From contig NC_087062.1 of NCBI RefSeq assembly GCF_963678635.1, forward strand, positions 26,808,833 through 26,872,832: a stretch of 64,000 nucleotides of DNA, given 5' to 3'. The stretch is from Symsagittifera roscoffensis (lineage: Eukaryota; Xenacoelomorpha; Acoela; Convolutidae). The notes beneath the pieces are model-generated. The model worked only from the letters and a program-made list of their open reading frames with translations, ran no database searches and was not told the DNA's origin. This document shows positions 41,383-52,129 of the stretch, piece after piece (positions within the stretch are counted from its first letter, which is position 1; the number at the start of each line of letters is the position of its first letter). The position numbers and the translations under genes are program-made.

Positions 41383-42582
41383 GGCCTGAGAGAAGAATAT
41401 ATTAAAATATTCCAGCCTGCATGATTGTTTTTAATCAACTAAGAAGACCGATCACTTTGTGGTCACATGAAAGGCTTGGGTAATCTCTTGAAGAGGGAGA
41501 TTTTTTCATTGTTCCTTCTAACCACAGAGTTCCTTAATTTTTATATTACGGACCAATAACAACTATATTTTCGAAGGGAAGAGGCATAGTAGGATAATTT
41601 TAGCTTGTTGGTTGGCAGGACTGTCCTGCAAACTAACACCTTTTAAAACCTAAGAGAAAAAGTTTTAAGTCAGGGCATTGACGTTGAAAGTCCCGACGTT
41701 GAATATCGACGTTGCAGTGAGTCGATATGTCAGAGAGAATGTTTTTGTCTTAAGTATATCCTAGAAAGTGCAGATTAGTGAAAAATTTTGGAAGGTTATA
41801 GTAGTGTAGTATGATGCCCTTTATATTCTGCAGTGAGTCGATATGACGTAGATAAAAGTGATTTCGTGCATTTTGTAAATTCTGTTTGATGGCACTGTAC
41901 CATTTTGATGAAGACTACGAGACTCAGTGGGCACATTGACCTCGCTGTCCGGGAAGTATGTGACATTCGACCAGAATGCACGAAAATGCAATTTCGTATT
42001 CGAAGTTTTATCGACCAAAACAAAACTTCTGAACTGGAAGATTAAAGGTTTGAACGGATTAGCGACGTTATTGGAACGATTAGACGAATCGGGAGGGGTC
42101 AGTTTTAACTGACATGCTAATTTTCAAAATTTCGATTGGGACGTGAACGACACATAAGTTTTTTTTTATTTCGCACACCCTGAAAACGGCGAAACCGAAC
42201 AACAATAATTGCAGTGAAAACAACTACGAGAAGATAACGACAGATTGAAGTTATAATTGAAAATTGTCAGAAACCGCTCCCAGTTGTAACAATTGTGCCG
42301 ATACTATTGTTACCGAGTAATTTCGGAGGGGTCTCGGGCCCAAGACTCAAACTGTTATATAGTAACTTTTGGCTTCCTGGTCATGCCCTGAATTGAATTT
42401 AATTAACATCCCGATTCAATTTCAGATAAAGAGAAGCTAGGAGTTGAGGAGCAGAGACGGTGAAAAGCAAGTAGAGCTTTATTTAGACGCTAGCCAGTCG
42501 TTTTATAGCTTAGCTTTATTTTTCATCGACATGTATTTCTGGGCTAATGTTACATATGTTGAGGTCAGGAGAGTTTTAGGTT
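41383..42582. other. noncoding stretch between duplication and RT element
   Basis: No ORF of note. GCAGTGAGTCGATATG occurs twice (41716 and 41831), and GACGTTGA-type motifs cluster near 41680-41715. The stretch is the natural continuation of the duplicated unit and may be the untranslated part of whatever element carried it. Confidence 0.4.
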
Positions 42583-42892
42583 GATCAAAGTTCCACTGTC
42601 TAAATAAAAGTAACAATACGGATTGTTCCGACCTGTTTTTAACGGCGTTTGCGTGTTTTAGGTATTTGGTGACCTAAGTATGGGGATGTTCTTATTTTGT
42701 AGAGTGGGGGCATTTTGATAGTGGCCTTTAAGCTGTAACGAGGGTTTTAGTCTCATGTCGCAAGTGAACCGAATTGGCTCCGACCGTTCGAGGTAGAAAA
42801 ACACAAGAGAGAGTGTCCTGACTCTTGAGTCAATGGATATAGGGCCTATTTTTCGTTAACCTCATATGTGACTTAAGTAGGTGACTGTTACA
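42583..42892 (+). repeat. direct repeat flanking the RT element, left copy
   Basis: About 310 bp from GATCAAAGTTCCACTGTC to GACTGTTACA match 48687-49004 in the same orientation, with scattered differences. Shared blocks include GTGTTTTAGGTATTT, AAGTGAACCGAATTGG and CTCATATGTGACTTAAG. The pair brackets the RT gene and behaves like terminal direct repeats. Confidence 0.85.
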
Positions 42893-44157
42893 AGTAGTGC
42901 AAAAAATAGGAGTGTGAAATTGCTATTCGAAATTTCGCCGTATAAATCGAACGAGACTAGAGCTGTCTCATTCCAAGAGAAAGAACAAGTCGTGACAAGA
43001 AGAGATAAAGAAGATTGAGTGGACCAGAGTGAACCTTCGGTGGAAAGGTGGACAGCTGAAGCTGACCAATGGTCAAAACAGAAAACTTGTGTCTTGAGTT
43101 AAATCTTATTCACTTCAAACTTCTTGAGTTAAACTTGATTACTGGAGTAATTCTAGAGTTGCTTATTAGTTTAGTTACTCGATTATAGAAGTCGTGTTGG
43201 TATGTAAGTACCGAATTTAAATTTCTTGAGTGTGCTTTACATTATTATTTTGAGTTAGGGAGAGTCTTAGGTTGATCCATCCCTCGAAGAAAATTGAAAG
43301 AAACGCCAGAGAGATACAACGTTCAACGTCTGGTAAACGAGAAAGAAACAAGAAAGGAGTACCAAAACAAAGTTGACGAACAGATTACCCATAGTTTTTG
43401 AGTACTATGACAAACCAATCACCCTAACAGAAGTAAAGACGAGCCTAAAATCAATGAGCAACAGAAAATTGCCCGGCTTTGACGGAATAAGAACGGAATA
43501 TCTCGAAAAAAGGAAGTAAAAAATTGCAAGGACAAATCTGTAGAGTGGCAAACGAAATTTTTGAAGAACACAAAGACATAAAAATTGGAAAAGGGATCAT
43601 TGTGCGCCGTCAAAAATCAGGCAAACCAAAAGAAGTTCTCAAACACCTTCGACCAGTCACGTTACTGCCAACCAGAAGAAAAATGCCATCTATAATCACA
43701 ATCAAACGGATAAAAGCAAGAAGAGAATCCTTCTTGACACCGGCACAAAGCGCATACAGAAGCGGACGGTCAACGACGAACATAGTTTGGACAATAAATG
43801 GCTCATAGCGAAGTCAATGAAATACCAGATAGAGGTCTTTATAACCGGTATAGATATGACGGCCGCCTTTGATACCATTCAACGACAGCGATTGATGGAC
43901 ATCTACAGCAACATTGCAAATGAAGACCAGAGGCGGATGACAAGAGCTCTGATGACGGGAACAACACTGGAAGTCAAAATATTAGATCATACAAACCAGA
44001 AAAACCTCGAATCAAATGTTGGATCACCACAAGGCGATGGAATAAGCGGAAAAAATTTCACATTATTTTTGGAATCTGCACTCAGTGACGCCCGAGAGAA
44101 GCTTTTCATGCGAAGCGAACATGACTACTCATTGCCATCACCAATTGAAGCAGAATC

Positions 44158-44158
<1 letters not shown>

Positions 44159-44233
<75 letters not shown>
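44159..44233 (+). repeat. (TAG)25 microsatellite
   Basis: Twenty-five uninterrupted TAG triplets lie exactly at the junction between the broken RT gene and the nested minus-strand element, whose 3' tail they form (CTA on its strand). The overlapping poly-Ser reading frame is an artefact. Confidence 0.97.
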
Positions 44234-44235
<2 letters not shown>

Positions 44236-44359
44236 ATATGAATTCTGTGGTTCACACAAGGGGTTTGGACCCTGTCAGTTTCTCGTTTGATAAAACAGTT
44301 CTATTTCTGCAATTGTTCGCCGTATAATTGCACGCTAAAATCCAAATGCACTTGTCGCT

Positions 44360-45793
44360 CTAATTGTATTGCTCGAATTTCGACCAGAAGATTTTTAGAA
44401 GTCGTTGTTTCAAGACAATCTCTTCTCTTAAATCGATTTTTAACGCAAGTCGACAGGTTTGGTGCATGAAGTTCTGTTCGCATTTGGCTTTCCTTGGACG
44501 TCTCACCTGAAACAAATTTGCGCGTGAGAACTCTGGGTAATATGGTATATCTAGACTACATGCCTCATAACGTCCCAAAATCAACTTTAAAAGCAACAGC
44601 AAGTTGTTTAGCTGAACATACATTGCCAAAGGAAGAATCCCTAATACTTTCAAATTTTCTTTGTCTGAGAACCTATTAACGCAAATCCATTTTACTGCTC
44701 TTCGCTGAATCGTCTCTAATTCGGACATCACGTACTTATTTAAACCAAAACACGGACTTCCGTAAGGAATCACGGGGATTATCATGGACTTGAACAAATT
44801 CAGTTTCGCTTCATTGTTTAAATTCGATATGTTTCCTTTGATCGAGAAAAAAGTTTTATTTGCTTTTAAGCCTGCTTTGTCAATGTGTAGATTTCAGCTC
44901 ATGTCATTTGAAACTTTAACCCCTAGATCTTTCTGAGTGTCCACTAATCGAATTTCCGTATTGTTGCGTATTGTTTGAACTTTTAGTAAAACTCACGTGG
45001 GTGCATTTATCAACATTGAATGGCATATTATTTTGAACTGTGCAGTTGTATATCACATTAAGTTCATTTTGAATTTCTTCTTTAGCTAATCCTAGGCTTA
45101 TGTATTTTGCATCATCGGCGAAAAGTAAAGGTGTGACATTTTGGCAAAGAGAAGGCAAGTCATTGATACAAATTAGGAAAAACAATGGCCCCAGGATGCC
45201 TTGGTGCACTCCGCTTGTTACGGGCTTTGGATCTGAGATTTCGTTATTCACTTTGACAGATTGGGACCTGTTTGATAGATAAGATTTCATTAATTTGATC
45301 AAATTTCTTCCTACTCCGTTTTTGAAAAGCTTCATCAAGAGGATGCCGTGGTCAACCCGGTCGAACGCTTTACTAAAGTCCGTGAAAATGATCTCCATAT
45401 CACTCGCTTTTGTCGACTTTTGTAGGCTATCTGTATGAAAGTTAATAGCTGTATGACCGTGGATTTATTCTTCCGAAACCCATGTTGTGAACTATGAACC
45501 ATAGATGTTTCATAGAAACTATGATAGATGTTCGTATAATCTCTTAAATATTATATGCTCTAGTATTTTTGAAATTATACAAAGGAGGGAGACGGGTCTA
45601 TATTTTTCAATGTCACTTTCATTGTCTTTTTATGAATTGGGCTGATTTTAGCTGCTTTCCAGTAGTCTGGAAAACGCCTAGTTTGAATAATTTTAAAAAA
45701 TTTTTGATAGATAGAATGAGATAGAGATTCTTGTGTTTTAATGAACAGCACAGGCGGTAAATCGTCGGGGCCTTTATTTTTATTCGTGTTCAA
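44360..45793 (-). pseudogene. nested element reverse transcriptase
   Basis: Blocks are NKNKGPDDLPPVLFIK, FPDYWKAAKISPIHKK, FTDFSKAFDRVDHGILL, SGVHQGILGPLFFLI and PLLFADDAKYIS (FADD catalytic box intact). The C-terminal thumb-like part (44360-44797) has SMIIPVIPYGSPCFGLN. A gap and frame changes lie near 45400-45570 and 44800-44915. Confidence 0.85.
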
Positions 45794-46126
45794 CGATTGT
45801 CATATTTCACGTATCTCGAGCTCAGTAAAACTAATTGTATCAAGGACTGTATTGGAATTAGGTTCGGGTGGTTCTGAAAACGTACGCGATTCAATGTACA
45901 CAAAAACGAAAAAATTCGAAAATAGTTCTGCCTTTAATGGATCGGTATCGGCGGTCTCATTTTTGTACTTAAGTAAACTTGGTGAGCTTGACTTATGAAA
46001 AGCTTTAAAGTATTTAAATAGTTTTCTTGTTGATCGCTCTGATTCAAGAGACTGTTCATAATCGGCTTTGTCCATTTCGGCGTTCGTTTCTGTCTGTTCA
46101 ATTTAGTGCAAAACTTTTGGTTGAGA

Positions 46127-47086
46127 CTAGGTATCTTTCTTTCGAGCTGTATGTAAACGTTTAATGAAATTCGAAGTCGATTGACTTATCCATGGCGGCA
46201 AGGATGATCTATGTTTAGTGTGCTTTGGAATACACTTTTTAATAAGCGAGGATAACCAGTTATACCAATGATTTATTATCACATTTACATTTAACCAACA
46301 GTAAGAGTCAAAAAGGTTTTCTAGTATTTGCTCAGTGAATAAACCGTAATCACCGTTGCAATAACTAAATATGGATTCTTTAATAAATTTGCGACGTTTA
46401 AGATCCGATAACTCTACGTTGAAAGAGATCTCGACCGGATAAAGGTTAGAAAGTTTTCCCAATTTATGGTTACTGTCTAAGGTATGAACATCTGTTACAT
46501 GGATTTTATTGCTGGTGAAGATCAAAACGAGAGTACCAGTTGAGGCAGTATTAAACTTAACATTTTGATGAACTTCAAGATTTTCTATTTCTTCCAAAAA
46601 TGATATTTTGGTTTCTTTAATTGATGAGATGTTGCACCAATTTTCTGAGGGGTAATTGAAGTCACCATAAATAAACAAATCTCAGTTCTTCCGCAATTTA
46701 TTTATGTCTTTAAACATGTTATTTATTTCACTTGGTTTCAGAGCATATTTGCTATTTGCAGGCGGTAGATAACAAGAGACAACAAGCAATTTCCGTTTAT
46801 CTAGCTTGAGGTAGCATGCTACTACCGCTCCGTTGGTATTATAACTAAAATTTGCAGGTTCTGACATTAAGCCGAACTTTACGCCAAATAATGTTCCACC
46901 GTGAGATGTTGATTGCAGCGAAGATCTTCTGTTTGATAGAAAACAGTTAAAATTTCCAAGAAAAGTCTCGGATTCGCGGATTTCATTTGTAAGCCATTTT
47001 TCAGACAGGCTAATAATATCAAAGTTCTTTAAAATCATACTGTTCGAAAAAGTTTGTCTTCTTTCTCGTTTGAATAAACTTCTCAC
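46127..47086 (-). pseudogene. nested element APE-type endonuclease
   Basis: FDIISLSEKWLTNEI aligns with the ETWL block (Glu kept, Thr/Trp context changed). LLVVSCYLPPAN and IYGDFNYPSENW are the following endonuclease blocks. A stop near 46682 separates the last two pieces. The enzyme would nick target DNA for target-primed reverse transcription. Confidence 0.8.
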
Positions 47087-47233
47087 ATTGTAACATAATT
47101 CTCTTAATTCTCCGGTTTTGTTTGGTAGTCATTTAGTGCAATTTACTGCTTGGTTTTTCAGGTATAATATGTTATTTCTAATTTTTATATCCTTTGCTTC
47201 GGTTCCGCTTTCGAGTAATTCGCGTCTTTTCTT

Positions 47234-47890
47234 TTACAAGTTTCGTTCCCTTTCTTGGTCCCCTTTATTTAAGGATTTTGATAGAAAAAATGAATATTTG
47301 TTTTTCTTGATGTTTGGTTCGTAATTTTTCAACATGGTTGCACGCGCAAATAATCTATCTGTCGTAATAACATTTCGAAACTTCACCAAAATTTTTCTGG
47401 GTCTTTTATTAGTTGCGTTAAATTTTCCGAATCTGCGGAAAGAGGAAATTTCCTCTGCATTTGCACCAAGAAATTTCATTGTATCGCATATCATTTTTTC
47501 ATCGTGCTCAAAAATATTCGATTTATCAATTTTGCCGTGAATATCCATGCTTATTTCCGGCATACCACTAAATCGCAATTCTTGAGATATATCGGAACTA
47601 GATTTAACGACACTAGAATACTTAGCTTCCAGTTGGGGACGAGAAGGATTTCACGGAGGCCGAGATTTTATGATCTCCAGTGTCTCTTTGATGTCCTCAA
47701 TGCCTTTTGACAGCTCGCCCACATCCACAGTAGATTTTGGACGAATATCAGCACTTAGGCACCCATTGCACAGAAACTTTACATTTGCGGTCCTCTCCAG
47801 AAATTTGAATATATCATGAGAGTATCCCATACACAAGCTACCGTCCACTTTTCGTTCCTCCCCACTGACTTCGAACACATGGTGCAACAC
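47234..47890 (-). pseudogene. nested element ORF1 (nucleic-acid-binding protein)
   Basis: Two open pieces remain. The upstream one has VKFLCNGC, part of a possible zinc finger, then a coiled segment (VGELSKGIEDIKETLEII). The downstream one has a fold like ORF1 RRM domains (RRFGKFNATNKRPRKILVKF; LSKSLNKGDQERERNL). ORF1 proteins of this group bind element RNA. A frame change near 47600 breaks it. Confidence 0.6.
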
Positions 47891-48686
47891 TCTTGACTTT
47901 TAGAGGTCAATCTTGACCTCGTCGTAGCACCAGACATTTAATATGAAAAAGACTCTATTTAAAAAGTTTGGAATATGCTGACGATTTCGATTTTATAACA
48001 ACGAGTCAAGAACAACAATCTAAAATAACCTCAGAAATTGGGAGCATACTAGCGGATCACAACCTGATAATGAATCCTGACAAAACAGAACTCACATGTG
48101 TCAAACGCGGGCCAAGAAATGAAGAACACTGGAGAAGAGTCAAGAAATTAGGATCACTACTAGGTGACGAAGAAGACATCGTTCAGAGAAAGAATCTCGC
48201 AACTGCAGCTTTAGCGAAACTACAACATCTCTGGAGACAATCAAATAAAATCAGGCTGACGAGACGATTGCAAATATTCAATTCGCTAGTCAAGTCAATA
48301 CTTCTCTATAACAGCGAGACATGGGGCCTAACCAAGACCAGGCAAAATCAGCTAAACGGCTTTCATCGACAGCAACTAAGAAGAGTCCTAAACACTAAAT
48401 TCCCAGACCAATTACCGAACGTCTCTGTGTATGCCAGGTGTGAGACTGAACTGTTGTCACTCCAGATTGGAAAGGAGGTGGCGACTGTTTGGACATATAC
48501 TAAGGCTGCCAGAAGACACGCAAAATCAATAAACTAACAAACTTTCACGACCTACTCAAACTTAGAGACATTGCATCCTGTCGAGCCCGCTGGCGAAACA
48601 TAGTCCTCTGCATTTACACGGCAGCCAAGGCTGAAGCTTGATATTCTTCAGGCCAAAGCGAAAGGCTATTCCAGTCATCTGAAATG

Positions 48687-49004
48687 GATCAAAGGTCCAC
48701 TGTCTAGTAAAAAGAAACTGTATACGTAGGTTCCGACCCTGTTTTTAAAGGCGTTCGTGTGTTTTAGGTATTTTTGGAGACCTAAGCATGGGGGCGTTCT
48801 TATTTCTAGAGTGGGGGGGGGTATTTTGGTAGTAGTATTTAAGCTGTAACGCTGTTTGTAGTCTCATGTCGCAAGTGAACCGAATTGGCTCCGACCGTTC
48901 GAGGTAGAAAAACACAAGAGATAGTGTCCCTGACTCTTGAGCCAATGGTTATAGGGCCTTTTTTTCTTAAACCTCATATGTGACTTAAGTAGGCGACTGT
49001 TACA
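48687..49004 (+). repeat. direct repeat flanking the RT element, right copy
   Basis: Partner of 42583-42892; it begins GATCAAAGGTCCACTGTC and ends GGCGACTGTTACA. It starts about 45 bp after the RT stop codon. Differences from the left copy are scattered substitutions and small indels, so the insertion is not very recent. Confidence 0.85.
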
Positions 49005-49543
49005 GAAATTGGTCGTACAGATTGATGGTCGCTTTCCTTCCACGTTGTTCGCACATACACGCAATATGTGATTCGATCCTCGATGTGGTCGCACAACACG
49101 CGAACGAATGACGGTACAGCAAATCGGACGATAGCGGTTGATTAGATGAAGGGAGTGTCAATTAGCACTCCTCGAATCGATCATGTTATCTGGAACTATT
49201 TGATAAGTTTATCACATTTTATTTCTTTATTCGAAGACCATTGAAATAATTTATGCGTAATTCACTAATTTTCTACGAGTTCGTCTAAATGTATCATCAA
49301 CGGAGAAGTTTTTCTTCTTCTGAACTTGTGGTCCGGACATTCTGTGCTCAACAACCGGCTAGCTTTGTTTTATGTTTGATATTTACAGAACTTTTGAAAA
49401 TAACGTTTTACCAACATGTACGGCAGTAAATCCACATCAACAATAACATTTTGAGTTTATATTTGTTTTATTTTCTTATATATTTTTTTAATATTTAGCA
49501 GTTTTTTTAGTAGGCGATGAACTAATAAGCTTGCTAAATAGTT
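49005..49543. other. 5' flank of the METTL17-like gene
   Basis: No ORF or repeat family recognised. The stretch becomes strongly AT-rich (TTTTATTTTCTTATAT near 49470) before the start codon at 49544 and should contain the promoter. No element could be defined. Confidence 0.4.
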
Positions 49544-51082
49544 ATGGATCTTGCTTTCATGAAAACAAGATCAGTTATAAGATGTCGGCTCTGCACTCAT
49601 ATAAAACTGTTACGTCTGTGCTCCGGTCCCACGAATGAAGACGTTAAGCTAAACGATATTTCGCGGTATGAGCCTTCTTTGTCCGCAAAGTTCACACAAG
49701 AAGATATCCAATCAATTGTTAATTTCGGCCGTGGAAATCATTTAGGAAATTTGAAAGTACCCGCTGTTGCCTTGCCACCAGTCATCGTAGACGCCGTAAA
49801 TGATTTGCTGTATGCACAGAAAGGATTGTTTAAAGTAATAAAAAGAGATGCTGCTACGTTGGATGCCTACCTGAAATCCCGCACAGCTCCTTATCTTAAT
49901 CCTAGTCAAACTAAGTTCAACAAAAATCAGTGGAAAGCTAAAATGATGGCCAGATTAGAGGCACTGGACGCCGATTTAACGCCTGGACAACAACAAATGT
50001 ACGCCGAGGAGATCGAAACAGAAGGTGAAAGGAGAAGAATTGAGTTGAAGCAGATGTCAGGCTTCTGGAAGTCAATCAGCTATGACTCACACAATGCGTG
50101 TCTGGCGTATACTCTTTGCCGAGCGGCACCAAATTACGCAGTTGCCATCCGAATCCTCAGTGAGATCGCTCGAAGGGATCCTAGTTTTAGCCCAGAAGCT
50201 GTGCTAGATTTTGGCTCAGGCTGTGGGTCTTTAGTTTGGTCCCTGTTAGCCATGTGGCCTCAAGAAACCAAGTTTTTCTATTTGAATGACGTATCAAACG
50301 AGTTCAATAACGTGGCTTCATCGATTCTGAGTGGTGACGACGTGGATTTCAACCCTATTGCTAATGGAATTTACTTCAAACAGCATCTACCAGCAGACGT
50401 AAGACCGAATTTTGATCTGGTATTCTGTGGTTACACTCTATCGGAGTTAAATGGTCCTGGAAGTCGATTAGCAGCTATTAAACATATGCTTAAATGCACA
50501 AAGAGTTACATTGTGTTTGTCGAAAATGGAACTCTGAGGTCTCATCACTTAATGGAGGAAGTGAGAGAATACGTTGCATCCAACTTCGCAGATCAGTTTG
50601 AAATTTTCGCTCCTTGCCCACATCTGAAACCGTGCCCTCTCCTACTGACAAATCTGAAGCAGCAACGTAAATCTTTGATATGTCGAACTTCAGTGACCTA
50701 TTTGCCTTTTCCGGTTCGGAACCATACAAAACCTAATGCAAGTTCAGAACAGTTCACGTACCTTGTTTTTAGAAGAAAACCGTCCGATGATCTTGTTTCG
50801 CAGAAAGAGGATGACGCTGAGATGCGTTGGCCCCGAGTTGTTCAACCTCCGAGAATTGGTACAGGTCACGTGACGTTGAGGCTATGTAGCTCAGATGGGA
50901 CAGCCAGTCAGTCTATCGTGAGCAAAGGGAAATATCCGAGTTTTTTCTATTTAATGTGCAAGAAAATTAATCTTGGGGACAGGCTGCCTCTACCTAGTTT
51001 GGAAGCATTTGAAATAGAATCGGAATCAGTTTCCTCTGTTGATGATGAAGTTGAGGGAAATAATGATGGAGGTGCAGAATAA
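49544..51082 (+). CDS. METTL17: METTL17/Rsm22-like mitochondrial ribosome assembly protein
   Basis: This is a single-exon gene of 512 codons. The N-terminus is basic (MKTRSVIRCRLCTHIKLLRL, residues 6-25), compatible with a mitochondrial targeting peptide; Met6 is an alternative start. A Rossmann methyltransferase-like fold follows, with VLDFGSGCGSL at 220-230. Cys358, Cys364, Cys380 and Cys448 fall in the APCPH-x-KPCPL, LICR and LRLC contexts that ligate an iron-sulphur cluster in this family. The C-terminal tail (about 490-512) is acidic. METTL17 helps assemble the small mitochondrial ribosomal subunit and so supports mitochondrial translation. Family length is similar (about 450-500). An AATAAA overlaps the TAA stop. 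Absence of introns beside the nine-exon VPS8 is notable and could reflect retroposition or intron loss. Confidence 0.93.
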   Translation: MDLAFMKTRSVIRCRLCTHIKLLRLCSGPTNEDVKLNDISRYEPSLSAKFTQEDIQSIVNFGRGNHLGNLKVPAVALPPVIVDAVNDLLYAQKGLFKVIKRDAATLDAYLKSRTAPYLNPSQTKFNKNQWKAKMMARLEALDADLTPGQQQMYAEEIETEGERRRIELKQMSGFWKSISYDSHNACLAYTLCRAAPNYAVAIRILSEIARRDPSFSPEAVLDFGSGCGSLVWSLLAMWPQETKFFYLNDVSNEFNNVASSILSGDDVDFNPIANGIYFKQHLPADVRPNFDLVFCGYTLSELNGPGSRLAAIKHMLKCTKSYIVFVENGTLRSHHLMEEVREYVASNFADQFEIFAPCPHLKPCPLLLTNLKQQRKSLICRTSVTYLPFPVRNHTKPNASSEQFTYLVFRRKPSDDLVSQKEDDAEMRWPRVVQPPRIGTGHVTLRLCSSDGTASQSIVSKGKYPSFFYLMCKKINLGDRLPLPSLEAFEIESESVSSVDDEVEGNNDGGAE

Positions 51083-52093
51083 AATTAGATGTTTTTTTGT
51101 TAAAATTTTCTACGATGTGTTGTTTTCTCTAAGATCATAAGTTGTTGGGATAAGATTGTTAGTTGTTGGGATAGTTTCTTTTGCAAACGATCCTGAAAAA
51201 AAATGTTTGTGTTTTTTCTAGAAAATTCGGACCTTTTTTATGAATTTTGGCGAAATGGCGAAAACTGGTTGGCATCATATTCCAAAAAACGTATATATAC
51301 AAAATTAGCTCTTCCAATTCTTCTGGGTTTCCTGTCGTAAAAACGTTCCAATTTTTATAACTCTTGTGATAAGCAAGGGTTTTGCAAGAAAGTACTACAC
51401 TTTGTTCATGGGATGACTGAAATCAGTCATCTACAGTCTTAGCTATGGTATTTTTTTTGGCCTCTAAATGTATGTTTTATATACTTTTAAAATATTTGAA
51501 TATGGAGTTTTTTCCCCACATTATCCATTTTTCAATTTACTTTTCCATCTACGTTTGTGTATAAGCGTCAAATAATTTGTTCTTTAATTTTGCTCTGAGT
51601 TATAGGGAAGGAAAGAATGTAACCCTTATGCACAAGTGCTCCTGATCGGCTTGCAGTTGATTCCAAGATTTTTTGTGAAGTTTCTTTGGAAATTTTTGAA
51701 TTAGGCTTTTTGAACAAAATTTCATTTTTTTTCGCGTATTAGTTCTATCTCTTAGTTAACAGAAAGCTATAAAGTTGTTTGATGATAGGCAGTTTTTTTT
51801 CTAATGGTTTAGGTAATTGTTTTCAACCAGAATTGCTAAACTTTTAATTGATTCTTCTGAATTCCAACAAAGTTGCATTGATTTTTTTCCTTTAATTTTT
51901 CTCAGATAAAAAAGCGATGAAAGGAGATTCTATTATGATTAACCAAAATATTGATTTTTGAATAAGCATTGCAAAAGAAATCCAACAAACTCTTATCTTA
52001 ACTAATTCGCCCGAGCTGAAATAGTTTTAGAGCTTATGCATAAGTGATTTTTTTGGGCAAGCAAATTGGCGAAGTACTATTCTAAATATTAAA
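51083..52093. other. intergenic region between METTL17 and VPS8
   Basis: About 1 kb, AT-rich, without ORFs or any of the repeat families found elsewhere. It should hold the 3' UTR of METTL17 and the promoter and 5' UTR of VPS8. The VPS8 frame is open upstream of its first ATG back to 52031, after a TTTTAG that could be a splice acceptor, so an upstream 5' exon is possible. Confidence 0.4.
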
Positions 52094-52129
52094 TTGGACG
52101 AGTTCTACAAGTTCATTTTTAAAGATCGA

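Larger units (their letters stand above)
44159..47960 (-). mobile_element. nested APE-type non-LTR retrotransposon (CR1/Jockey-like)
   Basis: The minus-strand order is ORF1, endonuclease, RT, 3' tail. It lies inside the plus-strand RT gene, whose two halves abut at protein level around it. The 3' end is the TAG/CTA microsatellite at 44159-44233. Several frameshifts and stops make it inactive. No target-site duplication was found by eye. It is younger than the interrupted RT element. Confidence 0.85.
43290..48641 (+). pseudogene. reverse transcriptase gene, split by a nested insertion
   Basis: Coding pieces before the break (43524-44161, with N-terminal traces such as RLVNEKETRKEYQNK near 43320) carry LTPAQSAYRSGRSTT, GIDMTAAFDTIQRQRL and GSPQGDGISGKNF (44021-44050). 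After the break (47965-48641) come EYADDFDFITTS, VKKLGSLLGDEEDI and LRRVLNTKFPDQLP. The motifs are non-LTR-like RT with an intact YADD. The C-terminal region ends at a TGA at 48639 with no endonuclease domain seen. Frameshifts exist in the first half. The clade is unresolved. Confidence 0.8.

Noticed and set aside
44085-44327. ORF with a long poly-Ser run
   Set aside because: It is a translation of the TAG microsatellite in another frame, at a transposon junction.
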